In this document: positions 34,726-43,249 of the stretch, piece after piece | Layout: each line of letters starts with the position of its first letter | Position numbering within the stretch: the first letter of the stretch is position 1 | Assembly (NCBI GenBank): GCA_938038445.1 | Contig: CALHRZ010000026.1 | Span: 1-52,820, forward strand | DNA: 52,820 nt | Origin: an uncultured bacterium | GTDB lineage: Bacteria > Verrucomicrobiota > Kiritimatiellia > CAIKKV01 | Direction: 5' to 3' | Translations under genes and position numbers: made by a program | Notes under the pieces: model-generated | What the model was told of the DNA's origin: nothing | The model's database searches: none | Seen by the model: the letters and a program-made list of their open reading frames with translations, nothing else

Positions 34726-35303
34726 AACTCCAACCCCGCGAACAGTTCCTCACCTGGCTCACCGGAATGGTCATCCTCTACCTCGCGACCTGGCACTTTT
34801 TCGCCACCTCCCGTTTCGAACGGCTGGAGACGATCGCGGAAGAACGTAACAAAATCGAATCCGCCCTCCGCCGGGAACGCAACGCATTGACCCGCGAATA
34901 CGAAGTCCGGGAACAATTCCGGAGCGCTTACCAAGACCTTGCCGCGTTCCCGGAAAATGTGGACGTCACCGCCGATATGCTGATCAAGGTAGAAGGACTC
35001 GCCACCTCCAACCAACTGGTCCTGACCCGCCGCGAACCCCAAAAGGAACGCCGCCAAGGCGATATCTCCACCCTGGACATCAAATGCAACTGGGAAGGTT
35101 CTCTCGAATCCCTCGTGCGTTTTCTCTATGCCCTCGGTCAGGATCATGCTATGCTCGATATCAGCGAACTCTATATCCGGGCCGAAGGAAAAGGCGTGCT
35201 CAAAGGCACCTTTACCATCAACTGTTCCTATATACGAACGCGGACCCCTGATCCCGGCCCGACTCCACCCTCCGAACCCCCTGAAAAAAAGGAGGCGGCA
35301 TGA
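34722..35303 (+). CDS. gspM: GspM/PilO-like inner-membrane protein, system C
   Basis: 193 residues. One membrane helix (about 11-28) is followed by a coiled segment (29-75) and a periplasmic domain with IKCNWEGSLESLVRFLYALG, the PilO/GspM-type core. It ends in a proline- and glutamate-rich tail. The ATG overlaps the gspL stop as ATGA. GspM dimerises with GspL in the type II inner-membrane platform. Confidence 0.83.
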   Translation: MKLQPREQFLTWLTGMVILYLATWHFFATSRFERLETIAEERNKIESALRRERNALTREYEVREQFRSAYQDLAAFPENVDVTADMLIKVEGLATSNQLVLTRREPQKERRQGDISTLDIKCNWEGSLESLVRFLYALGQDHAMLDISELYIRAEGKGVLKGTFTINCSYIRTRTPDPGPTPPSEPPEKKEAA

Positions 35304-37699
35304 TCGTCCGGTTTTCCCGCTCTCTATTACCGGCCTTTCTGGCTTTCATGACCTTCCCTTTGGCCCACAGCCAACAGCCGCCCGCTACCCCCCCTGTGCC
35401 TGTGATCCCCCGCCTTCCAGGTCTTCGCACTCCCCCCCCCTCTTCGGAAAGCGCCTCAGCCTCCGCCGCCAATGCCGCTATTCCCTCCGTCCCATCCGAA
35501 TCGGGCGAACGCCTCATCTCCCTCAAGTTCAGCGATACCCCACTCGAAATGGTCCTCGACCGTTATGCGGAATTCACGGGCCGAACCGTCCTCATCGCCC
35601 CAGGACTCAAGGCGAATATCACTCTCCGAATTGACAAACGCATCACCGTTCCCGAAGCCATCGAAGCGATCGAAGCCGTCCTCGCCATGAATAACATCGC
35701 GTTGGTTCGGGAAGGGGAACGCTTCGTCAAAGCCGTCCAAATCAACACGGCGCGTTTCGAAGGCCATACCATCCGAACCGGCGAAACAATCCCCGACGAC
35801 GTGCGCGAATACCTTGTCACCGAAATCATCCCCCTCAAACACTTGGAACTCGCGGATGCCCAGTCCGCCATCGCAACCGTCGTCCACCCCTACGCCAACG
35901 TCCAAGCCCTCCCACGCATCAACAGCCTGTTCGTGACCGATACCGCCGTCAACATCGAGCGCGTCAAGCACCTTCTCTCCCTCCTCGATCAGCCGATCGA
36001 AATGAAAGAAGAACTCTACATCATCCCAATTCGCCATGCCAAAGCCTCCGATATCCGGGCCCGCCTTTCCGAAATCATCGCGGAAACCGTCGCCCAGCAG
36101 CAGGCACGGCCGGCGACTCCCACCGTACGCCCCGCCCCCTCTGGCCCTCCCGGCGTCATCCGCGCCACCCCCCCCACAATCCGACCTTCCGCCCAAACCC
36201 AGCCCATACCCGATAGCGAATCCTCCCGCGACCTCATCCGAGGATCGGTCAAGCTCGTCGCCGACGACCGCGCCAACATCCTCATCATCGTCACCCGACC
36301 CGAAAACATGGCGTTCTTCAACAAGATCGTCGAGGCGATCGATGTGGGCGTCGAGCCCGATATCCTCGTCAGGGTCTTCCGACTCGAACACGCGGATGCC
36401 GGAGAAGTGGAAGGAATGCTGAATAAACTGATCGGCGCGTCCGGCCAACCCCAAACCCCAGGCGCCCCCCCCACCCTCCGAGAACGCACCCGGGAAGGAG
36501 GCGAAAGCGAACGGGCGGCCGAACTCAGCGAGTATGTCCGTCTGCTCCAAGAGGCCCGAACCGCCGCCCAGGAACGCACCGAAAAATCCAAGCTCGGCGA
36601 ACTCTCCGCCCAAAACGTCAAGATCCTCTCCGATAAACGTTCCAACGCCGTCATCGTCATGGCGAGCAAGTCCGACATGGCCGCCCTCGAAGAGATCATC
36701 CGCGACATGGATATCATGCTCTCCCAGGTCCTCATCGAGGCCGTCATCCTTTCCGTCACGCTGACCAAGGATTCCGAAACAGGAGTGGACTGGCTCCAAC
36801 GCTCAATGACCGCCTACCGTCAAGAAGCCGGCGGCGGCCGGCGAGCTATCGCCGCCTTCACGGGAGGCTCCTCCCTCTCCGGCGCCACTCCCATCAATGC
36901 CCTCAATACCCCCTCGGCGATCCCCGGTACGCTCTCCTACTTCCTTACCTTCTTCGATCTCAACCTCGACGCCGTCATCAAACTCTCCGCCTCCGATAAC
37001 CGCGCCCGAATCGTCTCCTCGCCCGTCATCTTGACCACCGATAACAAACCCGCCGAAATCGAAATCTCCAAAGACGCCTATTTCTACAAAGGTCAAAAAC
37101 CCGTCAGCGCCGGATCCACCATCGAATACGTGGAAGACGTCGAAGTGCGAAAAGTCGGCACAAAGCTCACCGTCACGCCCCGAATCAACAAAAACAAATT
37201 CGTCGTCATGGATATCAAACAGATCATCGAAGAGATCGCGGAGTCCCAGTCCATCCCCAACCGCGGCCAGTGGCCCATCGCTTCCACCCGCAGCATGAAC
37301 GCCACCATCGCCGTAAACTCCGGAGAAACGATCATGCTAGGCGGCCTGAGCAAAAAAAGCGATCGCGCCGGCGGCATGAAAATCCCTTTTCTGGGCGATC
37401 TCCCACTCCTCGGAACCCTCTTCCGCCAGAGAGTCCGGCAGGATGCCCGCGAAGAAATCATGGTCTTCATCACCCCCTATGTCCTCGATACCCCCGAGGA
37501 AATCCGGGCCGATGCCGAACGCCGACGACGGGCCGCCGATCTCGGCGATATCTGGAAACGTGGATGGTCCGCCAGCAAATTGGCCGACCCATCCGACGAA
37601 GAACGCCGGCTGCAGCGTATTCAAGCCCGTCTGCAACGTTCCCCTGATAACCGCTCGCCCGAGCCTTTCCCTTCCTCGGAATCCCGCCCGATCGAGTAA
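35300..37699 (+). CDS. gspD: Type II secretion secretin GspD, system C
   Basis: 799 residues. A Sec signal is cut near AHS-QQ, then comes a proline-rich segment. The N0 domain begins ISLKFSDTPLEMVLDRYAE. N1-N3 repeats follow, with linkers rich in Pro and Thr and characteristic LEHADAGEVEGMLNKLIG and RSNAVIVMASKSDM segments. The secretin core contains QVLIEAVILSVTLT, IVSSPVILTTDNKPAEIEIS and KIPFLGDLPLLGTLFRQ. An AAGGAGG four bases before the ATG is the strongest Shine-Dalgarno of the operon. GspD is the outer-membrane exit pore. The operon G-H-I-J-K-L-M-D has no gspC, gspE, gspF or gspO. Confidence 0.95.
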   Translation: MIVRFSRSLLPAFLAFMTFPLAHSQQPPATPPVPVIPRLPGLRTPPPSSESASASAANAAIPSVPSESGERLISLKFSDTPLEMVLDRYAEFTGRTVLIAPGLKANITLRIDKRITVPEAIEAIEAVLAMNNIALVREGERFVKAVQINTARFEGHTIRTGETIPDDVREYLVTEIIPLKHLELADAQSAIATVVHPYANVQALPRINSLFVTDTAVNIERVKHLLSLLDQPIEMKEELYIIPIRHAKASDIRARLSEIIAETVAQQQARPATPTVRPAPSGPPGVIRATPPTIRPSAQTQPIPDSESSRDLIRGSVKLVADDRANILIIVTRPENMAFFNKIVEAIDVGVEPDILVRVFRLEHADAGEVEGMLNKLIGASGQPQTPGAPPTLRERTREGGESERAAELSEYVRLLQEARTAAQERTEKSKLGELSAQNVKILSDKRSNAVIVMASKSDMAALEEIIRDMDIMLSQVLIEAVILSVTLTKDSETGVDWLQRSMTAYRQEAGGGRRAIAAFTGGSSLSGATPINALNTPSAIPGTLSYFLTFFDLNLDAVIKLSASDNRARIVSSPVILTTDNKPAEIEISKDAYFYKGQKPVSAGSTIEYVEDVEVRKVGTKLTVTPRINKNKFVVMDIKQIIEEIAESQSIPNRGQWPIASTRSMNATIAVNSGETIMLGGLSKKSDRAGGMKIPFLGDLPLLGTLFRQRVRQDAREEIMVFITPYVLDTPEEIRADAERRRRAADLGDIWKRGWSASKLADPSDEERRLQRIQARLQRSPDNRSPEPFPSSESRPIE

Positions 37700-37727
37700 A
37701 AACCCTTAAAAACTTTCGGTTTGGCCA

Positions 37728-37756
37728 TTGACGCAACGTCCCCTTTGATGTATCCT
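37728..37756 (+). promoter_or_regulatory. Promoter of rplM-rpsI
   Basis: TTGACG (37728-37733) and TATCCT (37751-37756) are separated by 17 bases and lie 37 bases upstream of the rplM ATG. This is a good sigma-70-like pair in the right place for a ribosomal-protein operon. Confidence 0.65.
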
Positions 37757-37792
37757 CCCCTTTTCACCGAAGGCAAGGATTTTGACGCTGTC

Positions 37793-38215
37793 ATGAAAAC
37801 CTATCTGCCGAGCAAAAGCGACTGCGTCCGGAAGTGGTTTCTTCTCGACGCCGCAAACAAACCCGTCGGCCGATTGGCGGTCCAAGCCGCCAATCTTCTC
37901 CGCGGCCGCCATAAACCCATCTATACGCCTCACGTGGATACGGGCGATTTCGTCGTGATCATCAACGCGGCCCAGGTCCGTTTCTCGGGCAAAAAAGAGC
38001 AAACGAAAACGTATGCCCGTTATTCCGGCTACCGAAGCGGCTTGAAAGAAATTCCCGTGGCACGCCTTCGGGAAAACCACCCGGAACGGATCCTCCAGCT
38101 CGCCGTTCGCGGCATGTTGCCCAAAAATAACCTCGCCCGCACGATGTTCCGCCGGCTCAAGGTTTACGCCGGCGCCGAACACCCCCACCAAGCCCAATCC
38201 CCTCAACCCCTCTAA
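37793..38215 (+). CDS. rplM: Ribosomal protein L13 (uL13)
   Basis: 140 residues, the usual L13 size. Recognisable L13 strings are KWFLLDAANKPVGRLAVQAA, HVDTGDFVVIINA and VRGMLPKNNLARTMFRRLKV. L13 is an early-assembly protein of the large ribosomal subunit. The ATG at 37793 is preferred because the frame upstream of it covers the promoter and has no L13-like residues. It is directly followed by rpsI, the usual pairing. Confidence 0.97.
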   Translation: MKTYLPSKSDCVRKWFLLDAANKPVGRLAVQAANLLRGRHKPIYTPHVDTGDFVVIINAAQVRFSGKKEQTKTYARYSGYRSGLKEIPVARLRENHPERILQLAVRGMLPKNNLARTMFRRLKVYAGAEHPHQAQSPQPL

Positions 38216-38232
38216 TCTCAGGAGAATCTGCC

Positions 38233-38631
38233 GTGGTCTCCACCGTCGAAACGTTCAGCGCCACCGGCCGGCGTAAAACCGCCGTAGCACGCGTTCACCT
38301 TGCTTCAGGAACCGGTAAATGGACCGTTAACAATCAGGAACCCGACGCCTACTTCTGTTCAGAAGCCCTCCTGCATTATATCCAGCAGCCCCTCAAGGCC
38401 ACGGATACCCTCCAAAAATTCGACCTGAAGGCCGAACTCCATGGGGGCGGCATCTCCGGCCAGGCCGGTGCCCTCCGACACGCCATCGCTCGCGCCCTCT
38501 GTCTCGCAGATCCATCGCTCCGCAAGGTCCTCAAAGAAAGCGGATGTCTGACCCGCGATTCCCGAATGAAGGAACGTAAAAAATACGGGCAGCCTGGCGC
38601 TCGCCGCCGCTTCCAATTCTCGAAACGCTGA
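38233..38631 (+). CDS. rpsI: Ribosomal protein S9 (uS9)
   Basis: 132 residues. S9 hallmarks are ATGRRKTAVARVHL, GGGISGQAGALRHAIARAL and the basic C-terminal tail RRRFQFSKR, whose last residues reach the ribosomal P site. The GTG start at 38233 has AGGAG eight bases upstream. It is cotranscribed with rplM, 17 bases downstream. Confidence 0.97.
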   Translation: MVSTVETFSATGRRKTAVARVHLASGTGKWTVNNQEPDAYFCSEALLHYIQQPLKATDTLQKFDLKAELHGGGISGQAGALRHAIARALCLADPSLRKVLKESGCLTRDSRMKERKKYGQPGARRRFQFSKR

Positions 38632-38660
38632 TCGCTGGCGTTCTTCCAACCCCTTTCCCA

Positions 38661-39905
38661 ATGCGCACAACGCCCGACCCGCTCAAAGCCTTCGGCCTCC
38701 AGCCGATCAAAGGAGGTATCACCGCTCCCCGTGGTTTTCTCGCCGGTACTGCCAAGGCCGGGATCAAATACCCAAACCGAACCGACCTCGCTCTCCTCTT
38801 TTCCGAAACTCCCGCCATCGCCGCAGGCGTGTTCACCACCAACCTCGTCCAAGCCGCTCCCGTCCGCCTATGCCGCGAACGACTCCGCCGATCACCCAGC
38901 GCCCAGGCCATTCTCATCAATAGCGGCAACGCGAACGCCTGCACCGGCCCCCGAGGACAAGCCGATGCCGAACGCGCAGCCCGAACCGTCGCCCAAACGC
39001 TGCACGTAAACCCCCGCCAAGTGCTCGTCTGCTCCACCGGAACCATCGGAATCCCCTTACCCATGGACCGCCTCCTGCCCGCCATTCCCCGGGCAGCTCA
39101 AACCCTCTCCCCCAACGGTGGATCCGCCGCCGCTCAAGCCATTATGACAACCGATACCCGCCCCAAAGAGGCCGCCGTCCGCTTCCAAATCAATGGCTGC
39201 CCCATTACCCTCGGCGGAATGTGCAAAGGCGCCGGCATGATCGATCCCCATATGGCTACCCTCCTGGTTTTCTTCACAACCGACGCCGCCATCGCCCCCC
39301 GTGCCCTCCGCTCGGCCCTTCGCCAGGCTGTGGATGTCAGTTTTAACCGAATCTCCGTGGATGGCGACCGAAGTACCAACGACACCGCCCTGATCCTCGC
39401 CAACGGCATGGCCGGCAACACCCCCATCCAGGAAGACCGCCCAGGATGGAAACCCTTCACCCAAGCGTTTTGCTCAGTCGCCTGCGATCTCGCCCGACAA
39501 GTCGTCGCCGATGGCGAAGGCGCCACGCGCCTCGTCACCGTCGAAGTCAGCGGCGCCCGCAACGAACAAGATGCCGCCCTCGCCGCCCGCGCGGTCTCAC
39601 GCTCCCTTCTGGTCAAAACCGCCTGGTACGGCGGCGACCCCAACTGGGGTCGAATCCTCTGCGCCCTCGGTTACTCCGGCGCCCGCTTCAATCCCGACCA
39701 TGTCCAAATCCGTTTCGACAACCGCCTCGTCGTCCGCAACGGCCGCCAAGCACCCCACGTCTCCCTCGAAACCTTGGCCCGCATCTTCAAACAACCGGCC
39801 TTCCGCGTCGAAATCCATCTCGGAGCGGGAAAATCCTCCTACTCCATGCTCACGTGCGACTGCTCCGTCGAATACGTCAAAATCAACGGCGCTTATATGA
39901 CCTAA
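38661..39905 (+). CDS. argJ: Glutamate N-acetyltransferase / amino-acid acetyltransferase ArgJ
   Basis: 414 residues, normal length. ArgJ transfers the acetyl group from N-acetylornithine to glutamate (and in some species uses acetyl-CoA). The autoproteolysis site is KGAGMIDPHMATLL with nucleophilic Thr200, which splits the protein into alpha and beta chains. LINSGNANACTG and NDTALILANG are further conserved strings, and the C-terminus ends in NGAYMT. It begins an argJ-argB-argD-argG cluster, 29 bases after rpsI. Confidence 0.96.
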   Translation: MRTTPDPLKAFGLQPIKGGITAPRGFLAGTAKAGIKYPNRTDLALLFSETPAIAAGVFTTNLVQAAPVRLCRERLRRSPSAQAILINSGNANACTGPRGQADAERAARTVAQTLHVNPRQVLVCSTGTIGIPLPMDRLLPAIPRAAQTLSPNGGSAAAQAIMTTDTRPKEAAVRFQINGCPITLGGMCKGAGMIDPHMATLLVFFTTDAAIAPRALRSALRQAVDVSFNRISVDGDRSTNDTALILANGMAGNTPIQEDRPGWKPFTQAFCSVACDLARQVVADGEGATRLVTVEVSGARNEQDAALAARAVSRSLLVKTAWYGGDPNWGRILCALGYSGARFNPDHVQIRFDNRLVVRNGRQAPHVSLETLARIFKQPAFRVEIHLGAGKSSYSMLTCDCSVEYVKINGAYMT

Positions 39906-39909
39906 AACC

Positions 39910-40788
39910 ATGGACTCCGTCATCCAAAAAGCGCGTATCCTGATCGAAGCGCTCCCCTACATCCAGCGTTTTCGAAACGCAACGATCATCATCAAATACG
40001 GCGGCAGCACCATGGAGGACCGATCCCTCATGGAAAACATCCTCACGGATGTCGCCTTCATGGCCGCTGTCCAAATGCGCCCTATCCTCGTCCACGGCGG
40101 CGGCAAGGCCATCTCCCGTCGCATGAAGGAAGCCGGTCTCCCCGCCCGCTTCATCAAGGGACTCCGAGTCACGGACGCCCCCGCAATGGCCATCGTGTAC
40201 GACGAGATTCAAAATGTCGTCAACCCCGAAATCGTCCAATCCCTCGAACAAAAGGGCGCCCGCGCCCAAACCGTCCCCGGCGCCTCCATTTTCCAGGTCG
40301 AGAAAAAAACAGAAAAAGACCCCGAAACAGGCGAAACACTCGACTGGGGGTTCGTCGGCAATATCCAGTCGGTGAATGCCCACTCCATACTCGCCGCTTC
40401 CCAGCAGGGAATCATCCCCGTTATCACTCCTATCGGCCAAGGCCCCGACGGCCAACTCTATAATCTCAACGCCGATGATGCGGCCTCCGCCGTCGCCATC
40501 GCCCTCAAGGCCCGTAAACTTGTCTTCCTCTCCGATGTTCCAGGACTCCTCCGAAACCCAAAAGACGAAAAATCTATCATTTCCACCGTCCGTATCCGGG
40601 ATGTCGAGCGGCTGGTCCGCGAAGGCGTCATCTCGGGCGGCATGCTCCCCAAAATTCGCAGCGCTGCCGAGGCCATCCTCGCCGGCGTGTCCAAAGTCCA
40701 CCTCGTGGACGGCCGTCTCCCTCATTCGCTCCTCCTCGAAATCTATACGGATGCCGGAGTCGGCACGGAGATCATCCCTAATGACTAA
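39910..40788 (+). CDS. argB: Acetylglutamate kinase
   Basis: 292 residues. It phosphorylates N-acetylglutamate, the second step of arginine synthesis. The ATP-site glycine loop is IIIKYGGSTM, the substrate loop is PILVHGGGKAISRRM, and VFLSDVPGLL and GGMLPKI are also conserved. An acidic insert with KKTEKDPETGETLDWGFVG is seen around residue 140. The gene starts 4 bases after the argJ stop and overlaps argD by 8 bases. Confidence 0.96.
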   Translation: MDSVIQKARILIEALPYIQRFRNATIIIKYGGSTMEDRSLMENILTDVAFMAAVQMRPILVHGGGKAISRRMKEAGLPARFIKGLRVTDAPAMAIVYDEIQNVVNPEIVQSLEQKGARAQTVPGASIFQVEKKTEKDPETGETLDWGFVGNIQSVNAHSILAASQQGIIPVITPIGQGPDGQLYNLNADDAASAVAIALKARKLVFLSDVPGLLRNPKDEKSIISTVRIRDVERLVREGVISGGMLPKIRSAAEAILAGVSKVHLVDGRLPHSLLLEIYTDAGVGTEIIPND

Positions 40789-41989
40789 AACAGAATCCCT
40801 CGCCGCGCAATACGCCCAACACATCATCCCAACCTACTCCCCTTCCCTCGCCCTCGTCAAAGGACGCGGGAGCCGCGTCTGGGACGCCGAAGGAAAAGTC
40901 TATCTCGATTTCACATCCGGTATCGCCGTCCTCAACGTCGGCCATTGCCACCCGCGGATCGTCGAAGCCGTCCGAAAACAAACGACGGAATTGATGCATG
41001 CCTCTAATCTCTTCTACACCGAACCTCAGGCTCAACTCGCCGCCCGTCTCAACACCCTCGCGCTCGGCGGAAAATGTTTCTTCTGCAACTCCGGCGCAGA
41101 AGCCAACGAAGCCCTCATCAAGCTCGCTCGCCTCTACGGAAAATCCCGAAACCGCTTCGAAATCATCACCTTCCAAAACTCCTTCCACGGCCGAACCCTC
41201 GCCGCTCTCGCCGCCACAGGACAAACCAAATACCGCAACGGCTTCGAACCCATGCCCGAAGGGTTTGTCCACGTGCCGTTCAATGACCTCGATGCCGTCC
41301 GAGCCGCCATCACCGAAAAAACCGCCGCAATTCTCGTCGAAGCCATCCAGGGCGAAGGCGGCGTCATCCCTGCCGACCCAAATTTCCTCCGCGGTCTCCG
41401 TGCCCTTTGCGACGCCCAGGATATCCTTCTCCTCATGGATGAAGTCCAGTGCGGCCTCGGCCGTACCGGCCACTGGTTCGGTTACCAGTCCTCCGGCATC
41501 GCACCCGATGCCTTTTCGTTGGCCAAATCCCTCGGTGGCGGACTGCCCATCGGCGCACTCGTCGCCTCCCCGAAGGTCGCCGACACCTTCCAGCCCGGAA
41601 AACACGCCAGCACCTTCGGAGGAAATCCCGTGACCTGCGCCGCCGCTCTCGCCGTCCTCTCCGTTCTGGAAGACGAACAACTCGTTTCCCGAACCGCCAA
41701 ACTCGGCGCTCAATTTCGTGCACGCCTCGAAACACTCGTGGGCCGCTTCCCACGCGTCAAAAGCGTCCGCGGTCTCGGCTTCATGCTCGGCCTCGTCCTC
41801 GAAGAACCCGCTAAACCTTTCGTGGAAGCCCTCCGCGAAAAAGGACTCCTCGCCATCGCCACCGCGGAAACCGTGGTTCGATTTCTACCTCCCCTCAACG
41901 TCAAAGAAACGGAATTGGAAGAAGCCTTCGAAATCCTCGAAGAGGCTCTCTCTGAACTTCACGGGATGCCTCTGCCCGAAGAAACGTAA
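40781..41989 (+). CDS. argD: Acetylornithine aminotransferase
   Basis: 402 residues, a class-III PLP aminotransferase. The PLP lysine is Lys249 in SLAKSLGGGLP; FCNSGAEANEALIKLAR, FHGRTLAAL, EAIQGEGGVIPA and MDEVQCGLGRTG are the family signatures. The ATG at 40781 overlaps the end of argB. It makes N-acetylornithine from the semialdehyde and may also act in lysine synthesis, as in many bacteria. The longer frame upstream lies inside argB. Confidence 0.95.
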   Translation: MTKTESLAAQYAQHIIPTYSPSLALVKGRGSRVWDAEGKVYLDFTSGIAVLNVGHCHPRIVEAVRKQTTELMHASNLFYTEPQAQLAARLNTLALGGKCFFCNSGAEANEALIKLARLYGKSRNRFEIITFQNSFHGRTLAALAATGQTKYRNGFEPMPEGFVHVPFNDLDAVRAAITEKTAAILVEAIQGEGGVIPADPNFLRGLRALCDAQDILLLMDEVQCGLGRTGHWFGYQSSGIAPDAFSLAKSLGGGLPIGALVASPKVADTFQPGKHASTFGGNPVTCAAALAVLSVLEDEQLVSRTAKLGAQFRARLETLVGRFPRVKSVRGLGFMLGLVLEEPAKPFVEALREKGLLAIATAETVVRFLPPLNVKETELEEAFEILEEALSELHGMPLPEET

Positions 41990-42010
41990 CCCCCACCCGG
42001 AGATTCTCCC

Positions 42011-43246
42011 ATGATCCTTGCCGACCTCAAAAAGGAATACGTCGGATTGTGCGTCTCCGGCGGTCTCGATAGCCGTACCATCGCCCGAAAATTGACCGAA
42101 TCCGGCGTCCGCGTTCTCGCCTTTTGCGCCGACCTCGGTCAACCCGATGAAAAAAACATCGAAGACGTCCGTGCCCGTATGGCACCCTGCGGCGTGGACA
42201 CCGTCATCGTTGACCTTAAAAAAGACATGGCCGAAGCGTGCTTCCAGGTGTTGGAAGCCCAGGCGATGTATGACGGCGGTTACTGGAATTCGACCGGCAT
42301 CGCACGCGCGGTTACCGTCCGGGGCGTACTTCCCGAAATGAAAAAACGGGGATGCACGGTTCTCGCCCACGGCGCCACAGGCCGCGGTAACGATCAAATG
42401 CGGTTCGAACGCTACACCAATGTCCTTGACCCGTCCATGAAGGTCTATGCCCCATGGCGAGACCCCACCCTTCTCCGAGAGTTTCCCGGCCGAACCCAAA
42501 TGGCCGAATTCCTCGCCTCCCGCGGTATCCCGGCCCCAGTGGGCGGAAAAAAGAAATACTCTACCGATGCCAATTTGGCTGGACTTTCCCACGAGGCCGA
42601 AGACCTCGAAAGCCTCCAAACGCCCATGACAATCGTCGAGCCCACCATGGGAGTCTGGCCCATGCAGGCTCCCGACGTTGTTGAAACCGTCGAAATTCAA
42701 TTCAAAGCCGGCCGTCCAGTTCGAATCAATGGAGATTCTCTTTCTCCTGTCGCTCTAATGCAGGCGGCAAACCATATCGCCGGCCGAAATGGCGTCGGCA
42801 TGAAACATGCCCTCGAAAACCGAATCGTGGGCACGAAAAGCAGGGGCGTCTACGAAGCGCCTGGAATGGAAATGCTCGGGACAGCTCTCCGCTTTCTCTA
42901 CCAAGCCATCCTCGACCGCCGCGCAACAACTCTTTTCCACCAACTCTCCCGATTGATCGCTGAACAAATCTACGACGGCCGTTATTTCGATCCAGTCTCT
43001 CAGGCAGCCCGAGCCGCACTCACGGTCTTTTCACGCCATGCAACCGGAACCATAACCCTCGGCCTTTACAAGGGCAATATCCTCTTTCAATCCCTTAAAC
43101 ATTGCCAGACCTCTCTTTACAACGAAGCCGACTCCTCCATGGAAGCCAGCGAAGGACTCAATCCCGTCAGTTCCCAGGGCTTTGTAGAAATTCAGAGCGT
43201 CGAAGCACGCGCTCTTGCGCGTGCAGGCCAGATCCAAAGCTCTTGA
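42011..43246 (+). CDS. argG: Argininosuccinate synthase
   Basis: 411 residues. It condenses citrulline and aspartate with ATP. The PP-loop is CVSGGLDSRTIARKL rather than the common SGGLDTS form. Other signatures are AHGATGRGNDQMRFE and DANLAGLSHEAEDLE. A CGGAG lies 8 bases before the ATG. Neither argF (ornithine carbamoyltransferase) nor argH (argininosuccinate lyase) is adjacent, although argF often sits between argD and argG; both are presumably elsewhere. Confidence 0.96.
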   Translation: MILADLKKEYVGLCVSGGLDSRTIARKLTESGVRVLAFCADLGQPDEKNIEDVRARMAPCGVDTVIVDLKKDMAEACFQVLEAQAMYDGGYWNSTGIARAVTVRGVLPEMKKRGCTVLAHGATGRGNDQMRFERYTNVLDPSMKVYAPWRDPTLLREFPGRTQMAEFLASRGIPAPVGGKKKYSTDANLAGLSHEAEDLESLQTPMTIVEPTMGVWPMQAPDVVETVEIQFKAGRPVRINGDSLSPVALMQAANHIAGRNGVGMKHALENRIVGTKSRGVYEAPGMEMLGTALRFLYQAILDRRATTLFHQLSRLIAEQIYDGRYFDPVSQAARAALTVFSRHATGTITLGLYKGNILFQSLKHCQTSLYNEADSSMEASEGLNPVSSQGFVEIQSVEARALARAGQIQSS

Positions 43247-43249
43247 TCC

